From Woeseiaceae bacterium (GTDB lineage: Bacteria > Pseudomonadota > Gammaproteobacteria > Steroidobacterales > Woeseiaceae), in assembly GCA_021773115.1 (NCBI GenBank), contig JAJFKS010000006.1, forward strand, positions 186,001 to 250,000: DNA of 64,000 bases, read 5' to 3'. The notes beneath the pieces are model-generated. The model worked only from the letters and a program-made list of their open reading frames with translations, made no database searches and was not told the origin of the DNA. Of the stretch, positions 17,333-26,445 are shown piece by piece; within the stretch, counting starts at the first letter, position 1; each line of letters begins with the position of its first letter. The position numbers and the translations under genes are program-made.

Positions 17333-19933
17333 ATGAATAAAGCAATCGGAATTGCTACCCAGGCCCGGCTGACCAAAATGTTGCGTTCGGTAACTGTTAC
17401 TTTTTTCGCAGGCGCTTTTGTTGCGGCCTGTGGCGGTGGTGCGCAGACAGAGGACAACCCGACGTCGCAGATTCCAGGCAACAATAATAACGCCGCGTAT
17501 GCCGGTCCGGCCGCACGCGATGCCGACGTCCTGAAATTCCAGCAGGAATTCTGGTCCAAGGCCAAGACAACGGATCGTTGCGGTAACTGTCACAACGAAT
17601 CGGTTGGCCAGTTGCCGATGTTCGTCCGCAACGATGACGTGAACCTCGCGTACGACGCAGCGGTGACTAAAGTTGATGTAAGCCTGCCGGCGCAGTCCGA
17701 AATCGTTTTGAAGGTCAGTTCGCCGCCGCTCGGTCATAACTGCTGGGTCGCAGACCCGGGGGTGTGTGGAACGATTATGACGACCTGGATTGAGAACTGG
17801 GTGGGTAACACTGCCGGTGGTGGCCGCCAGATCGTGCTCGTACCACCGAATTCCGCCGACCCTGCAGACAGCAAGAACTTCCCGGACGACCCCGCGTCGT
17901 TCCAGCAATTGGTTTACACGCCAATCCTGCAACAATATTGCTCGGGTTGTCATAGCTCTGAGTCTGCAACAGCACAACAGCCTTACTTTGCGGATCCGGA
18001 TATCAACGCAGCTTACGCGGCCGCGAAATCGAAGATTAACCTGGATTCACCGGGCGACTCTCGGTTCGTTATTAAGGTCAGCCCGAACCCGGCAATTTCC
18101 GGCGAGTCTCACAACTGCTGGAATAATGACTGCCCGACGGCCGAGCAGGAAATACTGGCAGCAATTACGAGTTTCGCCAACGGCATTAACCCGACAGTCG
18201 TCGATCCCGCTCTCATCACGAGTCGCGCGATTCGATTGACCGATGGCACGCTCGCATCGGGTGGCAACCGATACGAAGATGCACAGGTTGCACTTTGGGA
18301 ATTCCAGACCGGCAATGGCCTCGTCGCATTTGACACCAGTGGCGTTGATCCAGCGATCGACCTGAATTTCTCCGGTGACGTTGAGTGGTTTGGCGGCTGG
18401 GGAATTAGCATTGGTGCTGGCGCCGCTCAGGGCCCGGGTAAGGCACAAGGCTCAACTGCCGCGAGCAAGAAGCTGTTCGATGTCTTGCAGGAATCGGGTG
18501 AATTCTCGATCGAGGCCTGGGTCGTGCCCGCCAACGTTACGCAGGAAATGGCGCGTATCGTCAGCTACTCCGCGGGCAACACGGCACGTAACTTCACCTT
18601 GCAGCAGACGCTTTACAACTACGACTTCCTGTTGCGCACCAACGAAACCAGCCTTAACGGTGATCCGCAGCTGTCGACACCGGATGCCGATGAAGTCCTG
18701 CAAGCAACTTTGCAGCACGTTGTCGCGACTTACGACCCGATTAACGGCCGTAACATCTACGTCAACGGCGCGCTGGTCTCGAACGCTGACCCGATACCGG
18801 GCGGTACCTTCATCGACTGGCAGGATACCTTTGCAGTGGTTCTCGGTAACGAGGCATCCGGTGACGGCACCTGGGAAGGCACCTTCCGACTGGCGGCTGT
18901 TCATCGCCGCGCATTGACGCAGGAACAGATAACGCAGAACTTTGACGCAGGCGTGGGTGAGCGCTTCTACATGCTGTTCGATATCTCTGCACGCATTGGC
19001 GCACCGGCGGAATCTTCGTTCGTGCTTTTCGAAGCGCAACAGTTCGATAGCTACGCTTACCTGTTCGACAAGCCACGCTTCATCACGCTGGATGGCTCTG
19101 CACCGGAAGGCATCTCAATGAAGGGTCTGCACATTTCAATGAACGGACAGGAAGTGGCGATTTCGCAGTCGTACGCCAACATGGACCAGACGCTGAGTGC
19201 GTCGCTGTTCGAGGAACTTGGCCAGCCGCTGTCGATGCTCGGTGCGGTCATACCACTGGAGAAAGGCCCGTCTGACGATCAGTTCTTCCTGACCTTCGAC
19301 GACATTGACGGGGTGGTCTACAACCGTCAGTACCCGTCGATGCTAACGATTACGCCAACCGACCTGCCGCCGGCTTCGCGCGTAGGTGTTCGCACCTTCG
19401 ACGAGATCGCGGCTACTTACGCGTCAATTCTGGAACTGGATCCGCTAATTCAGTTCCCGGACGGCTCGTTCCCGGTCGACGAGACTTTCCAGGAATTGCG
19501 ACAGTCACTGCCTGCGGTCGCGGAAGTCAACACCTTCCTGTCATCGCACCAGGTCGCGATCGCGCAACTCGCGATTCAGTTCTGCGACGCGGCAATCGGC
19601 AGCAATACCAATCCGAATCCGGATGCTGAAGCTGTGATCTGGACGTCGTTCGACTTCGACCAGCCGGCGACAACGGCATTCAGCGTCGCTAATCGCGATA
19701 ACTTTATCGACCCGTTGATCGCTCGTGCGGTCGGCCAGACTTCGGTTGGTCCGCAGCTCGCCTCACAACCAACCTACGCGACGGTTCGTGACGAGCTTGG
19801 TGTATTCCAGGCCGCAGGTGGTCGCCCGGACAATTTGATTGACCGACTGCTCGTAGGTCCCAGTGACACGCGCGCTATTGCCAAAGGTGTTTGTGCCTCC
19901 GTACTCGGAAGTGCAGCCACGCTGGTTCAGTAA
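17333..19933 (+). CDS. Di-haem-motif LamG-domain lipoprotein
   Basis: 866-residue lipoprotein (lipobox VAAC). Residues about 60-160 and 185-290 are two copies of a cytochrome-like module, each with CxxCH (CGNCH, CSGCH), a Dx2NxAYxAAxxK block and a later HNCWxxD/C pattern. Around residues 300-545 lies a concanavalin A-like LamG domain (GEFSIEAWVVPANV, HVVATYDPINGRNIYVNG). The C-terminal 300 residues are unassigned. The ATG at 17333 has GGAG eight bases upstream; an ATG at 17327 is too close. Fusion of haem modules and LamG is like PSCyt-LamG proteins of Planctomycetes, suggesting binding of a polymer or surface ligand. Confidence 0.78.
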   Translation: MNKAIGIATQARLTKMLRSVTVTFFAGAFVAACGGGAQTEDNPTSQIPGNNNNAAYAGPAARDADVLKFQQEFWSKAKTTDRCGNCHNESVGQLPMFVRNDDVNLAYDAAVTKVDVSLPAQSEIVLKVSSPPLGHNCWVADPGVCGTIMTTWIENWVGNTAGGGRQIVLVPPNSADPADSKNFPDDPASFQQLVYTPILQQYCSGCHSSESATAQQPYFADPDINAAYAAAKSKINLDSPGDSRFVIKVSPNPAISGESHNCWNNDCPTAEQEILAAITSFANGINPTVVDPALITSRAIRLTDGTLASGGNRYEDAQVALWEFQTGNGLVAFDTSGVDPAIDLNFSGDVEWFGGWGISIGAGAAQGPGKAQGSTAASKKLFDVLQESGEFSIEAWVVPANVTQEMARIVSYSAGNTARNFTLQQTLYNYDFLLRTNETSLNGDPQLSTPDADEVLQATLQHVVATYDPINGRNIYVNGALVSNADPIPGGTFIDWQDTFAVVLGNEASGDGTWEGTFRLAAVHRRALTQEQITQNFDAGVGERFYMLFDISARIGAPAESSFVLFEAQQFDSYAYLFDKPRFITLDGSAPEGISMKGLHISMNGQEVAISQSYANMDQTLSASLFEELGQPLSMLGAVIPLEKGPSDDQFFLTFDDIDGVVYNRQYPSMLTITPTDLPPASRVGVRTFDEIAATYASILELDPLIQFPDGSFPVDETFQELRQSLPAVAEVNTFLSSHQVAIAQLAIQFCDAAIGSNTNPNPDAEAVIWTSFDFDQPATTAFSVANRDNFIDPLIARAVGQTSVGPQLASQPTYATVRDELGVFQAAGGRPDNLIDRLLVGPSDTRAIAKGVCASVLGSAATLVQ

Positions 19934-19959
19934 GACAGGACAAAAAGGGAATAAAGAAG

Positions 19960-21570
19960 ATGGCTAAGAAACGAAATGCACGGCACTGGGATGCGCCGCA
20001 GCTTCACGGAGATCATCCGCGTCCTGTCACGCGACGTCAATTCGTAGCGCAGGGATTCATGTCAGGAGCCGCCTACACTGTCGGTGGTGGCCTCCTCAGC
20101 ATGTTCTCGAATCCGCGTGATGCGATGGCATTGTCGGAAGACCTCAATAGTCTGCTCGCGAACCCCTGTCAGATAACCGATGGTGCGGGCAAGATTCCGT
20201 TTATCTGTTTCGATTTGGCCGGTGGCGCGAATATTGCCGGCTCCAATGTACTGGTCGGCCAGCAAGGCGGGCAAAGTGATTTCCTGAGCACCTCCGGTTA
20301 CCAGAAAATGGGGCTCCCGGGTGACATGGTACCGGGCCTGACCGACGCCAACGGCAACCCGTTCGCCAATTTCGATTTAGGCTTGGGCTTCCACAGCGAT
20401 AGTGCGTTTCGTCGCGGCATCATGGCCAGCCTGACACCCGGTCGTGAAGCGAATATCAACGGCGCCGTAATTCCGGCTCGCTCGGACAACGACACCGGCA
20501 ACAATCCTCACAACCCGATGTACGGTATCGCGCGCGCCGGCGCCAAAGGTTCGATTCTGACCCTGGCCGGTTCCGAGAACACCGACTCTGGCGGTAACTC
20601 AATGTTGCCGGCGGCACTATTCAATCCCGAGCTGCGACCGACCAAGGTCGATCGCCCGAGCGATGTTGTGAACCTGGTCGATACGGGTGACCTCGTCGGC
20701 ATCCTGTCCGAGAACGATGCAATCGCAGTGATGGAATCGGTCTACCGCCTCAGTGATCAAAAGATGAATGCCGTCAATACGCAGATAGCGAGCGATGCCG
20801 CGATCAAGCAATCGGTACGTTGTGGCTACCTCAAAGCAGCGGATATCGCCGAGCGATTCGGCGCGACGCCCATTGATCCGTCGATTGATCCGGACATTGT
20901 TGCGGATGACGGTACCGGTATTTTCACGACCGCCGAGTTCACTGCCAACGGTCGCGATGGCTCGGAGTTCCGCAAGACTGCCTCAGTGATGAAGCTCGTC
21001 ATGAATGGATTCGCCGGTGCCGGCTGCATCGAGATGGGTGGTTACGACTACCATGGCGGCGCACGTGCAGAAGGCGAAGTGAAAGACGAACGTGCCGGTC
21101 GTTGCATGGGTGCCGTACTTGAATACGCGGCACGCCTCGGCAAGCCAGTCATGATGTATGTCTTCAGTGATGGTTCGCTTTCATCGAACGGCGTGATCGA
21201 TAATTCGACGGCGGGCCGCGGCAAGGGCGAATGGTCGAGTGACAACTCCTCCACCGCAGCGTCGTTCTTCCTGGTGTACAACCCAACGCGCAGGCCAACA
21301 CTGATTGGTGCGACGCCCGATATTCAAGCGATCCACCAACAGATCGGTGCGATGGATGCGGGCGGCTCCGTCATGCGTGCCGCGACTCCGGTCGCGAACA
21401 ACGTCAACCTGCTGGTCAACGCCGTGTTACTGAACTACATGGCATTGCATGGCGAACAGGGTAATTTCGGCACCTTGTTCCCGAACCATGGTTTGGGTAA
21501 CGCCGCGCTGCAAGACAGCCTGACCGCGTTCACGCCGATCGTTAGCGGCAACATCTCAAACCCAGTCTAA
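19960..21570 (+). CDS. Tat-exported DUF1501-like protein
   Basis: 536 residues. A twin-arginine leader (TRRQFVAQGFMSGAAYTVGGG) follows a short N-terminal extension of about 25 residues. The body has features of the sulfatase-like DUF1501/DUF1552 families (IPFICFDLAGGANIAGSN, GGYDYHGG, GKPVMMYVFSDGSLSSNG), which are encoded beside haem-containing DUF1592-like proteins in other phyla. The ATG follows a GAAG-type site. It is the last gene of the operon, followed by a long palindromic repeat that may terminate it. It is exported folded, so a bound cofactor or metal is likely (inference). Confidence 0.75.
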   Translation: MAKKRNARHWDAPQLHGDHPRPVTRRQFVAQGFMSGAAYTVGGGLLSMFSNPRDAMALSEDLNSLLANPCQITDGAGKIPFICFDLAGGANIAGSNVLVGQQGGQSDFLSTSGYQKMGLPGDMVPGLTDANGNPFANFDLGLGFHSDSAFRRGIMASLTPGREANINGAVIPARSDNDTGNNPHNPMYGIARAGAKGSILTLAGSENTDSGGNSMLPAALFNPELRPTKVDRPSDVVNLVDTGDLVGILSENDAIAVMESVYRLSDQKMNAVNTQIASDAAIKQSVRCGYLKAADIAERFGATPIDPSIDPDIVADDGTGIFTTAEFTANGRDGSEFRKTASVMKLVMNGFAGAGCIEMGGYDYHGGARAEGEVKDERAGRCMGAVLEYAARLGKPVMMYVFSDGSLSSNGVIDNSTAGRGKGEWSSDNSSTAASFFLVYNPTRRPTLIGATPDIQAIHQQIGAMDAGGSVMRAATPVANNVNLLVNAVLLNYMALHGEQGNFGTLFPNHGLGNAALQDSLTAFTPIVSGNISNPV

Positions 21571-21578
21571 ACGCCCCC

Positions 21579-21663
21579 AATTAAGGTGGCAGTCACCCTA
21601 ACTCTTCGCCAATTAAGGTGGCAGTCACCCTAACCCCGACGAGTTAGGGTGACTGCCACCTTA
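21579..21663. repeat. Palindromic repeat cluster (three units) with terminator-like end
   Basis: Three copies of a unit with the core AAGGTGGCAGTCACC: direct at 21579-21604 and 21611-21634, inverted at 21643-21663. The second and third pair perfectly over 21 bases with an eight-base loop, followed by TCTTTTT, giving a plausible Rho-independent terminator for the upstream operon. The same unit occurs as a hairpin at 46794-46867, so it is a dispersed REP-like element. Confidence 0.85.
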
Positions 21664-21692
21664 TCTTTTTATTTCGGGCATAATTCGTGGCC

Positions 21693-23060
21693 ATGACTGC
21701 ACTCGCTACTCTGCTCGCCTGCCCGCGCTGCGATAAGACTCCGCTCGAGCTCTTGGACGACGCCTGGCATTGCAAGGCCTGCGACGTCGTTTTCCCACTG
21801 ATCGAGGGCATGCCCTGGATGTTCGCCGAGCCGATGGCCACACTGGGCGAATGGCGTGGTCGCCTGCAGTTTTCAATGCAGCAGCTCAGCCATAAAATTG
21901 CGGCGCTCGAAAAAGAACTGCAAAACGACGACTTAAGAGACCTCGCACGGCGCCGTGTGAGTCGCTACAAAAAAGCGGTCGAAACACACAGGCGCTCGTT
22001 GCAGAAATTGCTGCTGCCTGTCGAGGTCAGGTCCTTGCAGGGCAACTATGAGACCTACCTCGCACTGCGCACGCGTCTGCCGAGCGACCAGAGCCTGAAT
22101 ACTTACTACCCGAACATTCACCGTGACTGGGCCTGGGGCGAGGAAGAAAACCAGGCTTCGCTGAAGCAAGTTCGTGCCGTGCTACAAGACAATGCGGAAC
22201 TCGGCAACGTGCTGGTTCTCGGCGCGGGCGCGGGCCGACTTGCCTACGATATTCACAGCCAACTTGATTGCACTTCGACAATTGCAATGGACTTCAATCC
22301 GCTACTGATGCTGGTGGCCAAATCGCTTACATCGGGCGTGCAACTCAAACTCTACGAATTCCCAATTGCACCACTGTCGTTTGAGGACGAAGCCGTCTTG
22401 AGGAAACTGGAAGCACCTGGTCCCGTGGATGAGAACTTTCACCTGGTATTCGGCGACGCCTTGCGACCGCCTTTTCCGGATTACAGCTTCAATACTGTCG
22501 TGACGCCATGGTTGATCGATATTATCGGTGAAGAGCTTTCAATTCTCGGCGCACGTATTAACCGGCTGCTGAAAGACGGTGGCCGCTGGATCAATTTTGG
22601 CTCGCTCGCATTTGCCACACCCGAGCGCGCCCGTCGCTACAGTCCCGAAGAGGTAAAAGCAATTGTCTCGGAAAGCGGCTTTTCCGATCCGTATGTTTCG
22701 CAAGCCACGATTCCGTACATGGACTCACCCGCCAGTCGCCATGGTCGCAGGGAACGTGTGTTTTCGTTTGCCGCTTACAAAGAGCACGACGTGAAAAAGC
22801 CACCGCGTCACCAGGCGCTGCCGGACTGGATTGTCACCGCGAAGGAGCCGGTGCCGCTAACTCCAGCATTTCGCCAGCAGGCCATGACAACCCAGATTTA
22901 CTCTTTCATCATGTCGCTAATCGACGGCAAGCGATCGATCAAGGACATGGCAATTATTCTTGAAAAACAAAAGCTTATGACTCGCGATGAAGCAGAGTCG
23001 GCGATCCGTTCATTCATGACCAAGATGTACGACGACTCGCGAAAACAGTCCGCTTTTTGA
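21693..23060 (+). CDS. Zinc-ribbon SAM-dependent methyltransferase (N2227-like)
   Basis: 455 residues. The N-terminus is a Trm112-like zinc ribbon (CPRC...CKAC, residues 9-33). The central part is a Rossmann methyltransferase (VLVLGAGAGRLAYDI, DFNPLLM, FGDALRPPFPDYSFNTVVTPWLIDI) resembling the N2227/carnosine N-methyltransferase group. A C-terminal segment of about 70 residues (MSLIDGKRSIKDMAIIL...) looks like a small winged-helix/PqqD-like domain. ATG at 21693 chosen; a GTG two codons earlier is possible. The substrate is unknown. It ends one base before the convergent esterase gene. Confidence 0.75.
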   Translation: MTALATLLACPRCDKTPLELLDDAWHCKACDVVFPLIEGMPWMFAEPMATLGEWRGRLQFSMQQLSHKIAALEKELQNDDLRDLARRRVSRYKKAVETHRRSLQKLLLPVEVRSLQGNYETYLALRTRLPSDQSLNTYYPNIHRDWAWGEEENQASLKQVRAVLQDNAELGNVLVLGAGAGRLAYDIHSQLDCTSTIAMDFNPLLMLVAKSLTSGVQLKLYEFPIAPLSFEDEAVLRKLEAPGPVDENFHLVFGDALRPPFPDYSFNTVVTPWLIDIIGEELSILGARINRLLKDGGRWINFGSLAFATPERARRYSPEEVKAIVSESGFSDPYVSQATIPYMDSPASRHGRRERVFSFAAYKEHDVKKPPRHQALPDWIVTAKEPVPLTPAFRQQAMTTQIYSFIMSLIDGKRSIKDMAIILEKQKLMTRDEAESAIRSFMTKMYDDSRKQSAF

Positions 23061-23061
23061 T

Positions 23062-23961
23062 TCAACTGAATCGCGACTGGATGTAATCACCCATCGCTTT
23101 GATCGCTTGCCGGGCCTCCGGCATTTTGCCCACAAACATTTGAAATACGTGAAACATCTCCGGCCAAACCTCGAGTTGTACATCACTACCGGCGGCGATC
23201 AGTAAATCGGTAAATCGCTCAGAATCGCTGAGCAATATTTCATGGTCGCCAACCTGAATGAGCATCGGTGGCAATCCCTCGACGTCGGCAAAAACCGGTG
23301 ATACCAGCGGAAAACGTTGCTGGTGCGCTTCGCAGTAGTGGCCGCTGATCACAGGAAGCTGTTCCGCCTTAAACCACGGGTCCAGTTCCGCGCGGGTGCG
23401 CATCGATGCGCCACTTCCTGTCGCATCCAAAAACGGTGATAACAAGACCGCAGCGGCCGGAAGGGCTACACCTGCATCGCGGAGCGAGAGTAGCATCGCA
23501 ACGGCGAGTCCTCCGCCGGCCGAGTCTCCCGCAACAATGACATCGCAGGCCTTGATTCCCATGCGCAGGACGCTCAGATAAACTGCGACGGCATCGTCAA
23601 CCGCCGCGGGAAATTTGTGTTCAGGCGCCAGTCGATACTCCGGTACTAAAGCCTGGATTCGCGCAGCCCGTGCGATATGGCTGACCAAATGTCGATGCAT
23701 ATCACAGCCACCGACGATATAGGCTCCGCCATGAAGATACAGCAGCAGCTTGCCATCGATGCGATGCTTTGGGCGCAGCCACTCAGCATGCAGGCCGTTG
23801 ACGGTATCCTTGTCGACCGAGACACCGAATGCCGTTAGCTGCAGCTTTCCGAGCAGCTCGGTCTGCCGGCGCACACGTTCGATATCGAGCGACTGAGCGT
23901 CATAACGCCGCAGGATCGCTGCCGATATTCCCCGAATTAATTTTGCGCGAATACTGCTCAT
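23062..23961 (-). CDS. Alpha/beta hydrolase, HSL (hormone-sensitive lipase) type
   Basis: 299-residue carboxylesterase. Oxyanion-hole motif LYLHGGAYIVGG, nucleophile GDSAGG, acid in DHEIL, and His in EMFHVFQ make a complete catalytic set. No signal peptide, so cytoplasmic. It starts close (42 bases) to the divergent dehalogenase gene, suggesting a shared regulatory region and perhaps related detoxification or ester catabolism roles (inference). Confidence 0.9.
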   Translation of the reverse strand: MSSIRAKLIRGISAAILRRYDAQSLDIERVRRQTELLGKLQLTAFGVSVDKDTVNGLHAEWLRPKHRIDGKLLLYLHGGAYIVGGCDMHRHLVSHIARAARIQALVPEYRLAPEHKFPAAVDDAVAVYLSVLRMGIKACDVIVAGDSAGGGLAVAMLLSLRDAGVALPAAAVLLSPFLDATGSGASMRTRAELDPWFKAEQLPVISGHYCEAHQQRFPLVSPVFADVEGLPPMLIQVGDHEILLSDSERFTDLLIAAGSDVQLEVWPEMFHVFQMFVGKMPEARQAIKAMGDYIQSRFS

Positions 23962-24003
23962 AGTGGACTATGTGCATGATTGAGGCTTGAGAGTACACGA
24001 CTG

Positions 24004-24894
24004 ATGAGCGCACTGCGCACGCCGGATGCACGTTTCGAAAACCTGCCGGACTACCCTTTCGATGCACACTACGTCGACATTGACGGCCTGCGTATGCACT
24101 ACGTCGACGAGGGCCCACGTGACGGCAACATCATGTTGCTGTTGCACGGCGAACCGAGCTGGTCTTACCTGTATCGGCACATGATTCCACCGCTCGCAAG
24201 AGCCGGCTTTCGTGTAATTGCGCCCGATCTGATCGGCTTCGGAAAATCGGACAAACCCATCAACAAGAGCGACTACAGTTACGCCGGGCACGTCGCCTGG
24301 ATGCGCGGCTTCATCGAGGCGCTGAGTCTCACGGACATTACATTATTTTGCCAGGACTGGGGCTCATTGATCGGGCTGCGCGTTGCCGCCGAACACGAAC
24401 ATCGATTTGCGCGCATCGCCCTCGGCAACGGTGGCCTGCCGACCGGCGATCGGGCGATGCCGAATGCGTTCAAAGTCTGGCAAAAATTTGCACGCTACAG
24501 CCCATGGTTTCCAATTGGAAAAATCATCCAGAAAGCGACTGTCACAAATTTGCCGGATTCCGTCATCGCGGCCTACGACGCACCGTTTCCATCCGCAAAA
24601 TACAAAGCCGGCGCACGGGCATTCCCGAGCCTTGTGCCGACACGGCCCGACGATCCGGCGAGTGAGGCGAATCGTGCCGCGTGGGAACGATTTATCCAGT
24701 GGCAAAAACCATTTCTGACGACCTTTAGTAATCGTGATCCGATTACCCGTGGCGGTGAAAAGTTATGGCAGGAACGTGTACCGGGTGCACGCAAGCTCGA
24801 ACACATCAAAATCAGAAATGCAGGTCATTTCCTGCAGGAAGACAAAGCTGCGGAGATTGCTGAGGCCCTGATCCGATTTGCATCCGTGAACTGA
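24004..24894 (+). CDS. Haloalkane dehalogenase-like alpha/beta hydrolase
   Basis: 296 residues. HGEPSWSYLYRHMIP contains the oxyanion region, CQDWGS carries the Asp nucleophile of haloalkane dehalogenases, and NAGHFLQED carries the His. These match the DhmA/HLD-I group. It could also be an epoxide hydrolase-like relative, but the QDWG and PSWSYLYR motifs favour a dehalogenase. The ATG at 24004 was chosen because the family block (DARFENLPDYPF) starts directly after it. Confidence 0.82.
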   Translation: MSALRTPDARFENLPDYPFDAHYVDIDGLRMHYVDEGPRDGNIMLLLHGEPSWSYLYRHMIPPLARAGFRVIAPDLIGFGKSDKPINKSDYSYAGHVAWMRGFIEALSLTDITLFCQDWGSLIGLRVAAEHEHRFARIALGNGGLPTGDRAMPNAFKVWQKFARYSPWFPIGKIIQKATVTNLPDSVIAAYDAPFPSAKYKAGARAFPSLVPTRPDDPASEANRAAWERFIQWQKPFLTTFSNRDPITRGGEKLWQERVPGARKLEHIKIRNAGHFLQEDKAAEIAEALIRFASVN

Positions 24895-24897
24895 GGA

Positions 24898-25221
24898 CTA
24901 GCGTTCGAGGTATTGCAGTTTGTCGGTGACTTCTCGCCATTCGTCAGCGTCTTCAGGCGCGTCTTTCATCTCAGTAATGACGGGCCATTCCCGAGACAAT
25001 TCCTCGTTGAGTTTCAGGAATTTTTCCTGTCCTGGCGGCAACTCGTCCTCCGAGTAGATCGCCTCAACCGGACACTCCGGCTCGCACAGGGTGCAGTCAA
25101 TACACTCGTCCGGATCAATAACGAGAAAATTCGGCCCTTCGTGAAAGCAATCCACGGGGCAGACTTCGACGCAGTCGGTCAACTTGCATTTAATACACGC
25201 TTCGGTAACAACGAATGTCAT
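24898..25221 (-). CDS. fdxA: 7Fe-8S ferredoxin FdxA
   Basis: 107-residue ferredoxin with 3Fe-4S and 4Fe-4S sites. The first cluster motif CIKCKLTDC...CP and the second [16 protein letters not shown] are present; the long C-terminal extension ([23 protein letters not shown]) is diagnostic of FdxA. It is a cytosolic electron carrier. It is convergent with the dehalogenase gene, with three bases between stops, and monocistronic. Confidence 0.95.
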   Translation of the reverse strand: MTFVVTEACIKCKLTDCVEVCPVDCFHEGPNFLVIDPDECIDCTLCEPECPVEAIYSEDELPPGQEKFLKLNEELSREWPVITEMKDAPEDADEWREVTDKLQYLER

Positions 25222-25293
25222 GCTGGGGTCCTTGGTCCTGAGCGCGTACGCTATGCGATGTTGCGCCGCTAATCAAGCCGCGATCCGACGAGC

Positions 25294-26445
25294 TTAGTGC
25301 TGCTGCATATTGATGAACGGATTGCTCACAAAATTGCATTGATCGTAGCCCGGCGTCGCTCGCAGCCCGTCGGTGCGCTCCTGCAGTCGCAGCGCCGCTT
25401 CTGATTCGCCATGGGTGCTGATAGTGCTGATGAACTCACGCATCACCAACTCATCATTGAGCAACAGATTCAACGCACCAGGATCATTAAACAATGAGGA
25501 TTGTAAGGCCTTTAAATCCTGGTGATCCCGGTTCAGCGCCGCCAGCGTTTCGGCATCTCCCCGGCTTTCGAGGACTGCCTGGCGCATCTCGATGCCGAGA
25601 AGCCGCGCCGAAGCCTCCCCGCCCTCAACGAAAATGCGCTCGCCTAACTGGTCACACAATGTCACCCATTCAGCTGCGCGGGTTTGTCGACAATATTCGC
25701 GGATATCGACGAGACTCGACGGGTTTGATGACGTCGATCCGCTTGTATAGAGGATCCGCTCCGAGTACGACCACCCGGTGACCGCGGAAAAAGCACGTTC
25801 CAATACTTCGGTCTGCTCGCCAACATACGCATCGAAGCCTTGCGCTAAGATTGCACGCTGCATCGCGTCTCTTGCTTCTGCCTCGCGTCCCGATGCGAGA
25901 CGCCGGCTCGCAATTTGCGCCCACATCAATCCGTTGTCTCCATCGGCCTGAATCGCGCCATCCTCAATGCCACTGGATTTGCAGGCATCAATGTTCCTTT
26001 GATTGCACAGGCTTAGCGTGAGCCAGGCCGCTAGTGCGGATGTCGAATCGATGCTTACGAGCTTTTGCAGCAACTGCATGGCCGTTTCCGGCTGCTCACC
26101 TGCCAGCAAGATACTGGCCGCCAGCCAATGATCGGGTGCGGCGCTTCCTTGCAATGAAACAATAGCGCTTTTCATTTCATTTCGAATATCGCCGTAGGTT
26201 TTTCTCGGGTCGTTTAGTCCGGAATATTCAGGACACTCTTCTTTGTTGATGGCCGCATCGTCATTCTCAGCGGCGGGTGTATTTCCCCGTGGGGTCGCCG
26301 TCGCAACGACCGGCATAGTCGACTCAATCGGATCCGCTGCATCGTCTCCATCCAAATACGGTCGAAAGTTCAGGAACGCGAACACAGCGATCAACGCAGC
26401 GAAAATCAAAACCGCAGTGGCTTTCAGCTCCCGCCCCCCTGCCAC
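25294..26445 (-). CDS. Membrane-anchored hypothetical protein with helical repeats
   Basis: About 383 residues. One N-terminal TM helix (TAVLIFAALIAVFAFLNF), a low-complexity linker, then a mostly alpha-helical periplasmic domain with TPR-like spacing (HWLAASILLAGEQPETAMQLLQKL). The start is uncertain: a GTG at 26445, overlapping the end of the upstream gene by 22 bases, gives the best N-terminus, but no good ribosome binding site is seen. The family is not recognised. It is last in the SRPBCC-NUDIX-MBL unit. Confidence 0.65.
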   Translation of the reverse strand: MAGGRELKATAVLIFAALIAVFAFLNFRPYLDGDDAADPIESTMPVVATATPRGNTPAAENDDAAINKEECPEYSGLNDPRKTYGDIRNEMKSAIVSLQGSAAPDHWLAASILLAGEQPETAMQLLQKLVSIDSTSALAAWLTLSLCNQRNIDACKSSGIEDGAIQADGDNGLMWAQIASRRLASGREAEARDAMQRAILAQGFDAYVGEQTEVLERAFSAVTGWSYSERILYTSGSTSSNPSSLVDIREYCRQTRAAEWVTLCDQLGERIFVEGGEASARLLGIEMRQAVLESRGDAETLAALNRDHQDLKALQSSLFNDPGALNLLLNDELVMREFISTISTHGESEAALRLQERTDGLRATPGYDQCNFVSNPFINMQQH

